Shown: positions 1-9,511, numbered from the stretch's first letter. The stretch is DNA of 64,000 nt from Alcaligenaceae bacterium (GCA_013416405.1 JACCET010000004.1:186001-250000); one strand, 5' to 3'. Notes: generated by a model not told the origin, from the letters alone. Numbers and translations: made by a program.

Positions 1-221
1 GTGTCAAAATCATAGGCGCAACCGCACACTATGTGACCGCCGACCTGGATGAAGGCCCCATCATCGAGCAGGACATCGAGCGCGTGGACCACGCCCTGGG
101 CGCACAAGACCTGGCTCAGGTCGGCAGCGATATCGAGTCCCTGGTGCTGGCACGGGCCGTGCAATCGCACGTAGAGCACCGGATTCTGCTGAATGGGCAG
201 CGGACAGTGGTATTCCGGTGA
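1..221 (+). CDS. purU: Formyltetrahydrofolate deformylase, C-terminal part (cut by window edge)
   Basis: The frame is open from base 3 and ends with TGA at 221, leaving about 72 C-terminal residues. They carry the family's C-terminal pattern: IIGATAHYVT, then DLDEGPIIEQD, and an ending HRILLNGQRTVVF. PurU hydrolyses 10-formyltetrahydrofolate to formate and tetrahydrofolate, and the formate can feed purine synthesis. The N-terminal ACT domain and most of the catalytic domain lie outside the window, so catalytic residues cannot be fully checked. It converges on ggt with a 45-base gap. Confidence 0.9.
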   Translation, partial: VKIIGATAHYVTADLDEGPIIEQDIERVDHALGAQDLAQVGSDIESLVLARAVQSHVEHRILLNGQRTVVFR

Positions 222-266
222 TCGCTCGTCTTCGCAGACATGTATTGAGCCGGGCGTAGCGCGTGA

Positions 267-2069
267 TCACCCCCCAGCCGCCACACCCTCCCGGCGAGGA
301 TCAGCCCCGCCCTCCAGCCCATCCGGCAACAACCGTATCCCCTGCACGCCACTCGGGAAATCAATCTGCCGCACATCGTGCCCCATAGCCCGTAACTCAT
401 CGGCAACCCCGCGCAAACTCGTAGACCTTTCCAGATCCGTATAACGATTGCGACTGCCGAAATTGGGAAAATCAATCGCCTCTTGCAGAGTCATATTCCA
501 ATCCAGCACACCCAGCAACACCTTGGCCACATAATTGACGATAGCCGCCCCACCCGGTGAGCCCAGCGCCATATAAGGCTTGCCATCCTTTAGCACCAGC
601 ATCGGCGACATCGAACTGCGCGGACGCTTGCCGGGCTCCACACGATTGAGCACAGGATTGTTGTCCGCATCAACGTCGGACAAAGAAAAATCAGTCAGCT
701 GATTATTCAGCAAAAATCCATCTACAAATATTTTGCTGCCGAAAGCCGACTCCACGCTGCTGGTCATGGACATCACATCGCCGTCTTTATCCACCGCTAC
801 AACATGCGTAGTGGAAGGCAGCTCGGGCGATGTGTCTGCTCCGAGCACGGCAAGCATGCCTATGGGATCACCCGGTGGCGCCCGACCTATGGATCGCCTG
901 GGCAAAATCAAATCCGCCCGCAAGCTCAGATACTGAGGATCCAGCAAAGCCTGCACCGGCACATTGGCAAAGGCCGGATCAGCCACATACACAGCCCGAT
1001 CTGCGAAAGCCAAGCGCCCCGCCTCGGAAAAATAATGCACAGCACCGGCTGATTCTGGCGACAACGTGGCAATAGGCGTGTGCGACAGTATCGTCAGCAT
1101 CTGTATGATCGCCAGCGGCCCCGAGCTGGGCGGCGGAGCACCGCACAGCACATAGACCTTATACGGCGCACAGAGCGGCTCTCGCTCTTGTGCCTGGTAG
1201 GCTGCCAGATCATTCAGGCTTAGATCGCCCGGAACCACATGCGCGGCTACGGCGTCCACGATATGGCCTGCTATCCGGCCACTATAGAACGCATCTGCTC
1301 CCTGATCGGCAAGCTCACGCAGCGTTTGCGCCAGTGCCGGATTCTTCAAAACATGCCCGACAGGCCAGGCGTGCCCCTTGTCATCGTAAAAGTAAGCCGC
1401 CGATGCTTTTTGCCGGCGCAGCTCGACATCATTGACCAACATGTCGTGCAAACGAGGAGATACGGCAAAGCCTTGTTCCGCCAGGCCTATGGCCGGCTCA
1501 AACAGCCGTGCCCATGGCAGCTTGCCTTGTTCATTATGGATCTGCTCAAGCATGCGCAGCACGCCCGGGGTGCCCACCGACAATCCGCTATTGACGGCAC
1601 TCTTGAAGTCAATCGCCTTGCCGGCCAGCATGAAACGATTGCTGCGCGCCGCTGCCGGTGCGGTTTCACGACCATCGTAAGCCTGAACTTTCTGCGTGGC
1701 GGCGTCATAGCCAATCAAGAAAGCGCCGCCTCCTATGCCCGAAGACTGCGGTTCAACCAGCGTCAGCACCAGTTGGGCGGCGATAATTGCATCAGCGGCG
1801 CTGCCGCCTTCGGCCAATACATCGACACCAGCCTGTGTCGCCAACGGGTTGGCGCTGCTGACCATGTAATGATCGGCATACGCCGCTTGCGAACGGCCTC
1901 GGCCTGTGGCGATTTCGGGCTGAATATCTTCCTTGGCCTGCACACTGCCTGGTTCAGGATCACCCCGCAGCAATAGATCGGAGACATCCGTCGCCTGGGT
2001 GATCGGCCACACGCACAACAGGGCTACCGCCACGAGCAGACCTTTAAACTGAGCCTGAACGCTATTCAT
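267..2069 (-). CDS. ggt: Gamma-glutamyltransferase (periplasmic)
   Basis: 600 residues, usual for the Ntn-hydrolase gamma-glutamyltranspeptidases, which cleave glutathione and other gamma-glutamyl compounds. Residues 1-27 look like a signal peptide, so the enzyme should be periplasmic. The autoprocessing and catalytic threonine is in STTHVVAVD near residue 420, and the small subunit begins there. The oxyanion region and the GSPGG motif follow in order. I chose the ATG at 2069, not an in-frame codon 42 bases upstream, because it has an AGGAG site about 9 bases ahead and overlaps the lysR stop as ATGA. That overlap predicts translational coupling to the regulator gene. Confidence 0.93.
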   Translation of the reverse strand: MNSVQAQFKGLLVAVALLCVWPITQATDVSDLLLRGDPEPGSVQAKEDIQPEIATGRGRSQAAYADHYMVSSANPLATQAGVDVLAEGGSAADAIIAAQLVLTLVEPQSSGIGGGAFLIGYDAATQKVQAYDGRETAPAAARSNRFMLAGKAIDFKSAVNSGLSVGTPGVLRMLEQIHNEQGKLPWARLFEPAIGLAEQGFAVSPRLHDMLVNDVELRRQKASAAYFYDDKGHAWPVGHVLKNPALAQTLRELADQGADAFYSGRIAGHIVDAVAAHVVPGDLSLNDLAAYQAQEREPLCAPYKVYVLCGAPPPSSGPLAIIQMLTILSHTPIATLSPESAGAVHYFSEAGRLAFADRAVYVADPAFANVPVQALLDPQYLSLRADLILPRRSIGRAPPGDPIGMLAVLGADTSPELPSTTHVVAVDKDGDVMSMTSSVESAFGSKIFVDGFLLNNQLTDFSLSDVDADNNPVLNRVEPGKRPRSSMSPMLVLKDGKPYMALGSPGGAAIVNYVAKVLLGVLDWNMTLQEAIDFPNFGSRNRYTDLERSTSLRGVADELRAMGHDVRQIDFPSGVQGIRLLPDGLEGGADPRREGVAAGG

Positions 2070-2974
2070 CAAGCAAACTCCTTGCTGGAATGGGCTGCTG
2101 CTGCCAGCCACGACTCAAAAGCAGCCAACGCCTCGGAGCGCTCGCTGACCAGAGGATAGCTAAAAAAATACGCTTCGGACACTTTCAGCATGCCTTCTGC
2201 GGGCGTAACCAGCACACCCTCTGCAATTTCTTGCTGAACCAGAAAGCGCGGCACCAGGGCAACCCCCAAACCGGCTTTGACCGCCGCCAGTGTCATGGTA
2301 AACAGCTCATAGCGCGGCCCGGCGCTGATGGTGGGAATGTACTCTTTATTTTGCGCCTGATACCAATGCCGCCAGGCATCGGGGCGCGAACTCATGTGTA
2401 AATGAACCAGACCCGCTATGCCCTGCCCTGCGTCTTTCCGACGATTCAAGAGCCCGGGGATACACACGGGCAGCAACTCACCTTCGTCAAACAGCTTGAC
2501 TCCCGCCGTATCCGGCCATATCTGCGGGGCATGATAGATGGCGGCATCGAAGGGATGATCCCTGAACTGAAACGGCAAGGTGCGCACCGACAGGCTGATG
2601 ACTATGTCTTCATGCTGCCGCTGGAAATCGGGCAGACGCGGTAGCAACCACGTGGTTGCCAGGGTTGGCAGCACAGCAATGTGCAGGCTGCGGCCCATGC
2701 CTGAGCGCGATATCAAGCCAAACGTATCTTTTTCAAGCTGCTCCAGATGATGGCGCACCCGTGCTGCATATTCCGCCCCCGCATCGGTTACCGCCACACG
2801 TCTGCGCACGCGAGTCAGCAACTGAACACCTAGTCTTTCCTCCAGCCCCGTCACTTGGCGATAGATGGCGCTATGTGTCAGCGACAATTCTTCGGCAGCC
2901 CGGGAAAATGAGCCTAACCTGGCGGTCGCCTCGAATGCCTGCAAAGCGCCCAAATGGGGAATACCGTTTCTCAT
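2069..2974 (-). CDS. LysR-family transcriptional regulator, GcvA-like
   Basis: 301 residues from the ATG at 2974. The N-terminal winged helix-turn-helix covers roughly residues 5-65 (LGALQAFEATARLGSFSRAA, then HSAIYRQV), the form seen in the GcvA/AmpR branch. A periplasmic-binding-protein-like effector domain fills the rest. In-frame starts at 2989 and 3019 are possible, but 2974 gives the usual family N-terminus. The stop overlaps the ggt start. The gene is divergent from the thiamine-diphosphate enzyme across about 100 bases that hold an inverted repeat, so it plausibly regulates that operon, ggt, or both. The effector is unknown. Confidence 0.9.
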   Translation of the reverse strand: MRNGIPHLGALQAFEATARLGSFSRAAEELSLTHSAIYRQVTGLEERLGVQLLTRVRRRVAVTDAGAEYAARVRHHLEQLEKDTFGLISRSGMGRSLHIAVLPTLATTWLLPRLPDFQRQHEDIVISLSVRTLPFQFRDHPFDAAIYHAPQIWPDTAGVKLFDEGELLPVCIPGLLNRRKDAGQGIAGLVHLHMSSRPDAWRHWYQAQNKEYIPTISAGPRYELFTMTLAAVKAGLGVALVPRFLVQQEIAEGVLVTPAEGMLKVSEAYFFSYPLVSERSEALAAFESWLAAAAHSSKEFA

Positions 2975-3036
2975 ATACCTTGATACCATGTGGCATGTCT
3001 TGCGCAAAAGGCAAGACATTGTGCAATTTTATCAAT

Positions 3037-3056
3037 TGCGTTGTGCATGCAACGCA
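3037..3056. promoter_or_regulatory. Inverted repeat, candidate LysR operator
   Basis: Perfect 7-base arms TGCGTTG and CAACGCA are separated by TGCATG, in the divergent gap between the lysR gene and the thiamine-diphosphate enzyme gene. The motif TTGTGCA also occurs at 3019-3025 and again inside the repeat at 3041-3047. A palindrome in a lysR divergent promoter is the usual operator layout. Binding is inferred. Confidence 0.5.
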
Positions 3057-3073
3057 CATTATCCTCATTCATT

Positions 3074-4771
3074 ATGACATCCAGCGCTCTCTCCACACCG
3101 CGTCCACGCATGGGCGGACACCTACTTGTCGATCAACTGCTTGCACAAGGCACTGAACACGTATTTTGCGTGCCTGGCGAAAGCTATCTGGCTGTCCTTG
3201 ATGGCCTGCACGATGCCGCCATACAAGTAACCGTGTGCCGGCAGGAAGGCGGCGCGTCCATGATGGCCGACGCCTATGGCAAGCTCACTGGCAAGCCCGG
3301 TATCTGCATGGTAACGCGTGGCCCGGGTGCCGCCAACGCCTTGGCGGGCGTGCATATCGCCATGCAAGACTCCACGCCACTCATACTGTTCGTCGGCCAG
3401 ATTGAACGCGGCATGCGCGAGCGCGAAGCTTTCCAGGAAATGGACTACCGCGCGGTGTTTGGCACACAGACCAAATGGACGACTGAAATAGATCAGGTTG
3501 AGCGCATACCTGAAATCATTTCACGTGCCTTTCATGTTGCTACCTCGGGTCGTCCGGGCCCGGTGGTCATCGCGCTTCCTGAAGACATGCTGGTCGAGAT
3601 GGCCAGTGTGGCCGACGCACCGCATTACGAAGTAGTTGAAAGCGCCCCCACCACTCAGCAGCTCCAGGCACTGACACAGCAGTTGGCACAGGCCCGCAAA
3701 CCGATTGCGATTCTGGGCGGTACACGCTGGAACCAGCAAGCCGTTGACCAGTTTGCCGACTTCTGCGCCAGCCATCAACTGCCCGTTGCCGTGCAATTTC
3801 GCCGGCAAATGCTGTGCTCCACCGCCCATCCCTGCTTTGTCGGCGATGTTGGCCTGGGCAGCAACCCCGAACTGATGCGCTACATCAAAGAGGCTGATCT
3901 GGTCTTGCTGGTGGGCGGACGCATGCCCGAAGTGGCCAGCCAAAGCTACAGCCTGTTCGATATCCCGGTTCCTGCCCAGACTCTGGTCCATGTTCACCCC
4001 GACGCAAGCGAGCTGAACCGTGTTTATCGCGCAGACCTGGGCATTAATGTATCGCCCATGGCCTTTGCACAGGCTGTGTCTACACTAAGCGCTCCACAAG
4101 CGTCTGCCTGGTCTGGCGAACGCGACCGCCTGCGCGCCAGCTATCTGGCCTGGACTGACCCGCAAACCATCACTCACCCTGGTCAGTTGCAAATGGGCCA
4201 GGTCATGAACTATCTGCGCTCGGTCTTGCCCGACGACGCGATCATGTGCAACGGCGCCGGCAATTATGCAACCTGGCTGCACCGCTTTCATCCCTTTACA
4301 CGCTACGGCACGCAGCTGGCCCCCACCTCAGGATCCATGGGCTACGGACTGCCCGCTGCCGTGGGCGCCAAGCGTATCGACCCCTCGAAAACCGTTGTAT
4401 GCTTCGCCGGAGATGGTTGCTTCATGATGCATGGCCAGGAATTCGCCACAGCCGTGCAATACCAACTGCCCATTATCGTGCTGCTAATAGACAACGGCAT
4501 GTATGGCACCATACGTATGCACCAGGAACGCCATTACCCGGCGCGTCTGTCGGCAACCGCGCTGCAGAATCCCGATTTTGCCGCCTATGCCCAGGCTTTT
4601 GGCGGTCATGGCGAGCGCGTGGAAACCACCGAACAATTCGCTCCGGCTTTCGAGCGCGCCCTGACCAGCGGCAAACCCGCCATCCTGCATTGCCTGATCG
4701 ACCCGCAAGCGATTTCCCCCACGACCACACTACAGAAGATACGTGAACAGGCTCAGGCGGCGCAGGCCTGA
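3074..4771 (+). CDS. Thiamine-diphosphate-dependent enzyme, acetolactate synthase-like
   Basis: 565 residues in the three-domain fold of the acetolactate synthase/benzoylformate decarboxylase family. The N-terminal domain has the catalytic glutamate in CRQEGGAS. The C-terminal cofactor-binding domain has GDGCFMMHGQE followed by NGMYGTI, the Mg/ThDP motif. No acetolactate synthase small subunit is nearby. Known family reactions are decarboxylation or carboligation of 2-oxo acids; the substrate here cannot be read from sequence. The next gene, 63 bases downstream, is glutaryl-CoA dehydrogenase, suggesting a role in a dicarboxylate or lysine-type degradation route. The start at 3074 lacks a clear ribosome site; in-frame ATGs at 3047 and 3110 are alternatives. 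Confidence 0.85.
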   Translation: MTSSALSTPRPRMGGHLLVDQLLAQGTEHVFCVPGESYLAVLDGLHDAAIQVTVCRQEGGASMMADAYGKLTGKPGICMVTRGPGAANALAGVHIAMQDSTPLILFVGQIERGMREREAFQEMDYRAVFGTQTKWTTEIDQVERIPEIISRAFHVATSGRPGPVVIALPEDMLVEMASVADAPHYEVVESAPTTQQLQALTQQLAQARKPIAILGGTRWNQQAVDQFADFCASHQLPVAVQFRRQMLCSTAHPCFVGDVGLGSNPELMRYIKEADLVLLVGGRMPEVASQSYSLFDIPVPAQTLVHVHPDASELNRVYRADLGINVSPMAFAQAVSTLSAPQASAWSGERDRLRASYLAWTDPQTITHPGQLQMGQVMNYLRSVLPDDAIMCNGAGNYATWLHRFHPFTRYGTQLAPTSGSMGYGLPAAVGAKRIDPSKTVVCFAGDGCFMMHGQEFATAVQYQLPIIVLLIDNGMYGTIRMHQERHYPARLSATALQNPDFAAYAQAFGGHGERVETTEQFAPAFERALTSGKPAILHCLIDPQAISPTTTLQKIREQAQAAQA

Positions 4772-4834
4772 CGACTTGCACGCATCGAGCCTGGCATCCA
4801 TTTTTTTAATTCAATCTATCAACGGAGCCCCATT

Positions 4835-6028
4835 ATGTCGGCAGCCCCTACTTTTCACTGGCAAGACCCACTGTTACTGGACGCCCAGTTAACTGATGAA
4901 GAACGCATGGTGCGCGACGCTGCCCTGGCTTATTCGCAAGACAAGCTGGCCCCCCGCGTACTCGAAGCCTTCCGCCATGAAAAAACCGATTCCGCCATTT
5001 TTGCCGAGATGGGCGAACTTGGCCTGCTGGGTGCCACCATCCCCGAGGAATACGGCGGCGCCGGTCTGAATTACGTGAGCTACGGCCTGATTGCCCGTGA
5101 AGTCGAACGCATCGATTCCGGCTACCGCTCTATGATGAGTGTCCAGTCCTCGCTGGTCATGGTGCCCATCAACGAGTTTGGCAGCGAAGAGCAAAAACAG
5201 AAGTATCTGCCCAAACTCGCACGCGGCGAATGGATAGGCTGCTTTGGCCTGACCGAGCCCAACCACGGATCCGATCCCGGCGGCATGGAAACGCGTGCGG
5301 TCAAGACGACTGACGGCTACAAGGTCAGCGGCAACAAAATGTGGATCACCAACTCGCCTATCGCCGATGTGTTTGTTGTATGGGCCAAGGTAGTAGGTGG
5401 CGAGGATGACGGCAAGATCCGTGGCTTCATTCTTGAAAAGGGCATGAAGGGCCTGTCAGCCCCCACCATCCATGGCAAAGTAGGCCTGCGCTCTTCCATC
5501 ACCGGTGAAATCGTCATGGACGAGGTCGAAATCAGCGCTGAGCAGATGCTGCCCAAGGTCACGGGCTTGCGCGGTCCATTCACCTGCCTGAACTCGGCAC
5601 GCTACGGTATAGCGTGGGGCGCCCTGGGCGCCGCTGAGGCATGCTGGCACACTGCCCGCCAATACACCATGGATCGCAAGCAGTTTGGCCGCCCGCTGGC
5701 TCAAAACCAGCTTATCCAGAAAAAACTGGCCGATATGCAAACCGAAATCACCATGGCGCTGCAAGGTTGCCTGCGTCTGGGCCGCATGAAAGACGAAGGC
5801 ACGGCCGCCGTTGAAATCACGTCCATCATGAAACGCAATTCCTGCGGCAAGGCACTGGACATTGCCCGCCTGGCCCGCGACATGCTGGGCGGCAACGGCA
5901 TCTCCGATGAGTTCGGCGTTGCGCGCCACTTGGTCAACCTGGAAGTGGTTAATACCTACGAAGGCACGCACGATGTACACGCCCTGATTCTGGGTCGTGC
6001 CCAGACAGGACTACAGGCATTCTTCTAG
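4835..6028 (+). CDS. gcdH: Glutaryl-CoA dehydrogenase
   Basis: 397 residues, an FAD acyl-CoA dehydrogenase that oxidatively decarboxylates glutaryl-CoA to crotonyl-CoA at the end of lysine, tryptophan and glutarate breakdown. Visible signatures are [17 protein letters not shown] (FAD/substrate binding), the RKQFG segment, DMLGGNGI, and the catalytic glutamate near residue 376 in [20 protein letters not shown], an ending typical of GcdH and not of short-chain enzymes. A GGAG site precedes the ATG. It probably shares a transcript with the thiamine-diphosphate enzyme and ends at a strong terminator. Confidence 0.93.
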   Translation: MSAAPTFHWQDPLLLDAQLTDEERMVRDAALAYSQDKLAPRVLEAFRHEKTDSAIFAEMGELGLLGATIPEEYGGAGLNYVSYGLIAREVERIDSGYRSMMSVQSSLVMVPINEFGSEEQKQKYLPKLARGEWIGCFGLTEPNHGSDPGGMETRAVKTTDGYKVSGNKMWITNSPIADVFVVWAKVVGGEDDGKIRGFILEKGMKGLSAPTIHGKVGLRSSITGEIVMDEVEISAEQMLPKVTGLRGPFTCLNSARYGIAWGALGAAEACWHTARQYTMDRKQFGRPLAQNQLIQKKLADMQTEITMALQGCLRLGRMKDEGTAAVEITSIMKRNSCGKALDIARLARDMLGGNGISDEFGVARHLVNLEVVNTYEGTHDVHALILGRAQTGLQAFF

Positions 6029-6051
6029 GCAGCTAAGTGAACCGTGCATAA

Positions 6052-6088
6052 AATCAAGGGGCAGTTCGCAATGAACTGCCCCTTGATT
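6052..6088. terminator. Bidirectional rho-independent terminator
   Basis: A perfect 16-bp stem (6052-6067 with 6073-6088) closes a 5-base loop. It lies between the convergent gcdH and maoC genes, 24 bases past the gcdH stop and 6 bases before the maoC stop. The T-run is better on the minus strand (TTTTATG) but the hairpin can serve both. Confidence 0.9.
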
Positions 6089-6094
6089 CTTATG

Positions 6095-6541
6095 CTAGCG
6101 AGGCTCGGCTTCAAGGTCGAACAGGCTGGTGGCCTCGACCTCAAGGACTTGCTCATCCTTCTGGTTGAATACGCGCCATGTCCAGCGCAGTATGCCCAGG
6201 TCGCTGCGGGTCGACGACGTACGTAGCGAGTCTATCGTTGCCTCAAGACGCAGGGCGTCGCCAGCCCGCACGGGCAAAATCCAGCGCAGGCGCTCAAGTC
6301 CGGGCGAAGCAAATGACTCGGAGTTGCGCAATGCTGCGTCAACAGCCATGCGCATGGCCAGACTGCAGGTCAGCCAGCCACTGGCAATCAGCCCATCCCA
6401 GCGACCTTCCTTGGCCTGCTCGGGATTGACGTGAAACCATTGAGGGTCGTATGACTTGGCAAACTCCAGCATTTCCGTCTCGGTGACCACGACGGGGTCA
6501 TGCTTGATGACCATCCCTACTTTAAACTCGCTAAATTTCAT
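6095..6541 (-). CDS. MaoC-type (R)-enoyl-CoA hydratase family protein
   Basis: 148 residues with a single hot-dog fold. The hydratase dyad is present as Asp and His in YDPQWFHVNP (around residues 31-37), followed by GLIASGWLTCSLAMR, the usual MaoC pattern. Such proteins hydrate 2-enoyl-CoA substrates or act on related acyl thioesters. It faces gcdH, whose product crotonyl-CoA is an enoyl-CoA, so a shared pathway is attractive, but the gene has its own promoter side and is not co-transcribed. The 126 bases between this gene and sua5 show nothing recognisable. Confidence 0.85.
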   Translation of the reverse strand: MKFSEFKVGMVIKHDPVVVTETEMLEFAKSYDPQWFHVNPEQAKEGRWDGLIASGWLTCSLAMRMAVDAALRNSESFASPGLERLRWILPVRAGDALRLEATIDSLRTSSTRSDLGILRWTWRVFNQKDEQVLEVEATSLFDLEAEPR

Positions 6542-6667
6542 GGTAAGGCCAGAACCTTTGTGATAAGCAACAAACCCTACAGTTTACCCTTAATACACAT
6601 TACAGGGCCTGACTCGGCGCGATCAGCCCAAGCGCGTAATCGGCGCCGTAAGAAAGTCATGAATTTT

Positions 6668-7708
6668 TTAGGAAAAGGCGGCTGACGCGCGGCCTATGCG
6701 ATCGTTGACCGCCTGCCAGCCGGCATCTTGCGGGGGCCGCTCCATCAGGATACGGTCGTAGCCCTGTCCATCCAGCCGACGCAGCAAAGCATACAGATCT
6801 CGCGCATAAGCGACCGGCTCGCTGGCGCACTGCAGCCAGTCCACACCTGGTATATCGATCAACTGTTCCGGTTTGAACACCAGGGCTGCCGTGCGTCCTG
6901 AGTGACTGGGTGCACCTTGCCGGGCGGCTTCCAGCAATTGCTTTAAAGGCAAGACCTGCAAAGGCGTGTGCGGCGCATAATGCGCCTTCAAAGATCCAGA
7001 CACCCGAGGAGCATCCGTGTCGGGCAGTGCCGGCAATACGCCGAGCACCTCGGCAATCTGCGCCGCTGAGATATGCCCAGGCCGCAACAACTTGGCACCA
7101 ATACCTTGATCCAGCCGGGACACATCCACAATCGTGGACTCTATGCCGACTTCGGACGGCCCGCCCTCCAGTATCAACAGGCGGTCAAAGCCCAACTCGG
7201 GAAACTCGGCGCGCACATGTGCTGCGTGCGTAGGCGAGACTTGCCCGAACTTGTTGGCCGACGGCGCGGCAACCCCACCCTGGCCATTGGGCTTGCCGCG
7301 TGCGAATTCCCGCAACAAGGCCTGCGCCACAGGATGCGAAGGACAGCGCAACCCTATGCTGTCCTGCCCACCACTGACTGCCGAAGATATGTGCGCAGCG
7401 CGTGGCAAAATCAAAGTTAGCGGGCCAGGCCAGAATGCCTGTATCAATGCGTGCGCCTGAGCCGGCACCGAAGCAGCCCAGTAGCTCAGGTCGGCTTCAG
7501 GCGCCACATGCACAATCACGGGATGATTGACTGGACGACTCTTGGCAGCATAAATACGCGCGATGGCTTGCGGATTCTCGGCGTCTCCACCCAGGCCGTA
7601 AACCGTTTCGGTTGGAAAAGCGACCAGCCCGCCATCGAGTAATCGCTGAGCAGCCTGCGTCAGTTGACTATCCATATTGGGCACCGCAAGCGATGCAGGC
7701 TCGCTCAT
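6668..7708 (-). CDS. sua5: L-threonylcarbamoyladenylate synthase, long Sua5 form
   Basis: 346 residues. The N-terminal YrdC domain (about 1-210) has PTETVYGLG and the basic signature in YAAKSRPVNHP, which binds nucleotide and threonine/bicarbonate. The C-terminal extension (about 230-346) is the Sua5 domain absent from short TsaC. The enzyme makes threonylcarbamoyl-AMP, the first step of the t6A modification at position 37 of ANN-decoding tRNAs. It is last in the purine run, and its ATG overlaps the purK stop as ATGA, so translation is probably coupled. Confidence 0.93.
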   Translation of the reverse strand: MSEPASLAVPNMDSQLTQAAQRLLDGGLVAFPTETVYGLGGDAENPQAIARIYAAKSRPVNHPVIVHVAPEADLSYWAASVPAQAHALIQAFWPGPLTLILPRAAHISSAVSGGQDSIGLRCPSHPVAQALLREFARGKPNGQGGVAAPSANKFGQVSPTHAAHVRAEFPELGFDRLLILEGGPSEVGIESTIVDVSRLDQGIGAKLLRPGHISAAQIAEVLGVLPALPDTDAPRVSGSLKAHYAPHTPLQVLPLKQLLEAARQGAPSHSGRTAALVFKPEQLIDIPGVDWLQCASEPVAYARDLYALLRRLDGQGYDRILMERPPQDAGWQAVNDRIGRASAAFS

Positions 7709-8883
7709 GCGTTAAATTCCAGGCCCAATACCTGCGCGACCTGCGCCGCTCTGGTGCGTGCCTGCTCCAGCGTGGCGCCCAGCACATTCACATGGCCCAT
7801 CTTGCGTCCGCGCCTGGCCTGAGACTTGCCATACAGGTGCAACTTGGCACCCGGTATCGACAGCAAACCGCGCCAGTTGGGTTCACGTTCGACGCCAGTG
7901 GAGTCGAACCAGAGATCGCCCAGAAGATTGAGCATAACGACGGGACACAGGCTGTCGGTATTGCCCAGGGGCAAGCCGGCCATGGCCCGCGCCTGTTGCT
8001 CGAACTGGCTGGAGGCGCTGGCATTCATGGTGAAATGACCACTATTGTGCGGGCGCGGCGCAATTTCGTTGGCGACCAGACTGCCGTCTTGCAAGATGAA
8101 GAACTCGACGCACATCACTCCTACGTACTCAAGAGCCTGGGCAATCGACACAGCAGCATCGGCCGCCTGGCGTGCCAGCGCGGCATCAAGCAGCCCCACA
8201 TCGACGGTCGATACGGCCAAAATGCCATCGCGATGCTCGTTCTGGGCCGAAGGATACAGCACGACTTCGCCATCATGGCCACGCGCCATGACCACCGACA
8301 GCTCGCTGGCCAAAGGCAGCATAGCTTCAAGTACGCACTCGGCATGCTCGAAGCCATCAAAAGCGGTGACAGCTTCTGCGCGGCTGCTGACCCGGGCCTG
8401 GCCCTTGCCGTCGTAACCCAGACGAGCCACCTTCAGGATGCCAGGGAAAAGCGCGTCGGGTGCGGCAGCAATATCTGCCTGGCCACGCACAGCAATATAG
8501 GGTGCGACCGGCACACCCGCCGACAGTATGAAGGCTTTTTCCTGAATGCGATCCTGCACGACGGCCACGGCTTCGCCGGCAGGGCTGACGCGTGCCTTGT
8601 GCGCCAAAGCCTTCAGGCTGAGCGCCGGCACGTTTTCGAATTCGGTCGTGATGGCCTTGCAGCGCTCAGCCAGGCGCGACAGCGCCGCTTCATCCTGGTA
8701 GCCTGCCTGGATATGCAAGTCGGCCACAGCGCCGGCCGGGCTGTGTTCATCGGGATCCAGCACCGCCACCTTATAGCCCAGGCTTTGGGCGGCATGACAG
8801 AACATGCGGCCCAACTGGCCTCCACCAAGTATTCCCAGCCAGCCACCTGGCGCAATGGAAGAATCATGTGAAGTTGGGCTCAT
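7705..8883 (-). CDS. purK: N5-carboxyaminoimidazole ribonucleotide synthase
   Basis: 392 residues of the ATP-grasp type. The N-terminal GILGGGQLGRM is the PurK dinucleotide-like signature. TEFENVP, GYDGKGQ, and FFILQDGSLVANEIAPRPHNSGH mark the ATP-grasp and metal-binding segments. It converts AIR, bicarbonate and ATP to N5-CAIR for PurE. The ATG at 8883 was preferred over a start 57 bases upstream because it gives the family's short N-terminus before GGWLGILGGG. It lies between purE (72-base gap) and sua5 (overlap). Confidence 0.95.
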   Translation of the reverse strand: MSPTSHDSSIAPGGWLGILGGGQLGRMFCHAAQSLGYKVAVLDPDEHSPAGAVADLHIQAGYQDEAALSRLAERCKAITTEFENVPALSLKALAHKARVSPAGEAVAVVQDRIQEKAFILSAGVPVAPYIAVRGQADIAAAPDALFPGILKVARLGYDGKGQARVSSRAEAVTAFDGFEHAECVLEAMLPLASELSVVMARGHDGEVVLYPSAQNEHRDGILAVSTVDVGLLDAALARQAADAAVSIAQALEYVGVMCVEFFILQDGSLVANEIAPRPHNSGHFTMNASASSQFEQQARAMAGLPLGNTDSLCPVVMLNLLGDLWFDSTGVEREPNWRGLLSIPGAKLHLYGKSQARRGRKMGHVNVLGATLEQARTRAAQVAQVLGLEFNA

Positions 8884-8955
8884 GGAAATACGACCTGTAG
8901 TCAGTAATGCAGAAAATAAGTTGTTGGCATAGACCCGCAAACCGGACTATGCAAT

Positions 8956-9483
8956 TTACAGCGTAACGTGCGGAGGCACCACCATGGCCCGCGCCGCCTC
9001 GGTTTGCCTGGTTCGAAAGGCGATCAGGCGCTGCTGCAGGGCCGCGTCGGTAGTAGCCAAGCAGGCAACGACATGCAGGGCCGCATTGGCCGAGCCCGCT
9101 TCGCCTATGGCAAACGTGGCTACCGGTACACCTTTGGGCATTTGCACGATGGACAGCAGCGAATCTTCGCCCCTTAGGTAGCGCGATGGAACGGGTACGC
9201 CGAAGACTGGTACCGGCGTCAGGGCTGCCATCATGCCGGGCAGGTGCGCGGCACCGCCGGCGCCGGCAATAATCGCCCTCAGGCCACGCTCGGTTGCTCG
9301 GGCGCCGTACTCAGCCATGTCGTGCGGCATGCGATGTGCCGAAATAACGAGAATTTCGTGGGCAATATCGAATTCATCTAGCATCGCCGCCGCATGCTGC
9401 ATGACATCCCAGTCACTGGATGACCCCATGATCAAGCCCACAATGGGCGAGCCCTGCTCGCCAGACTGCGTCGTATCGCTCAT
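8956..9483 (-). CDS. purE: N5-carboxyaminoimidazole ribonucleotide mutase
   Basis: 175 residues of class I PurE, which moves the carboxyl of N5-CAIR to give CAIR. Visible motifs: [13 protein letters not shown] at the N-terminus, ISAHRMP with the active-site histidine, and [11 protein letters not shown]. The ATG at 9483 has a GGTGGA ribosome site, whereas the in-frame ATG at 9498 has none. It follows purC by 28 bases and precedes purK, the normal pathway order. Confidence 0.95.
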   Translation of the reverse strand: MSDTTQSGEQGSPIVGLIMGSSSDWDVMQHAAAMLDEFDIAHEILVISAHRMPHDMAEYGARATERGLRAIIAGAGGAAHLPGMMAALTPVPVFGVPVPSRYLRGEDSLLSIVQMPKGVPVATFAIGEAGSANAALHVVACLATTDAALQQRLIAFRTRQTEAARAMVVPPHVTL

Positions 9484-9511
9484 GTTGAATTCCACCATAT
9501 CAGTACAGAGC

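Noticed and set aside
7612-8871. Long open frame (about 419 codons) on the plus strand opposite purK
   Set aside because: It is antisense to a clear purK gene, has no family motifs, and has the skewed composition expected when a GC-rich gene is read on the other strand.
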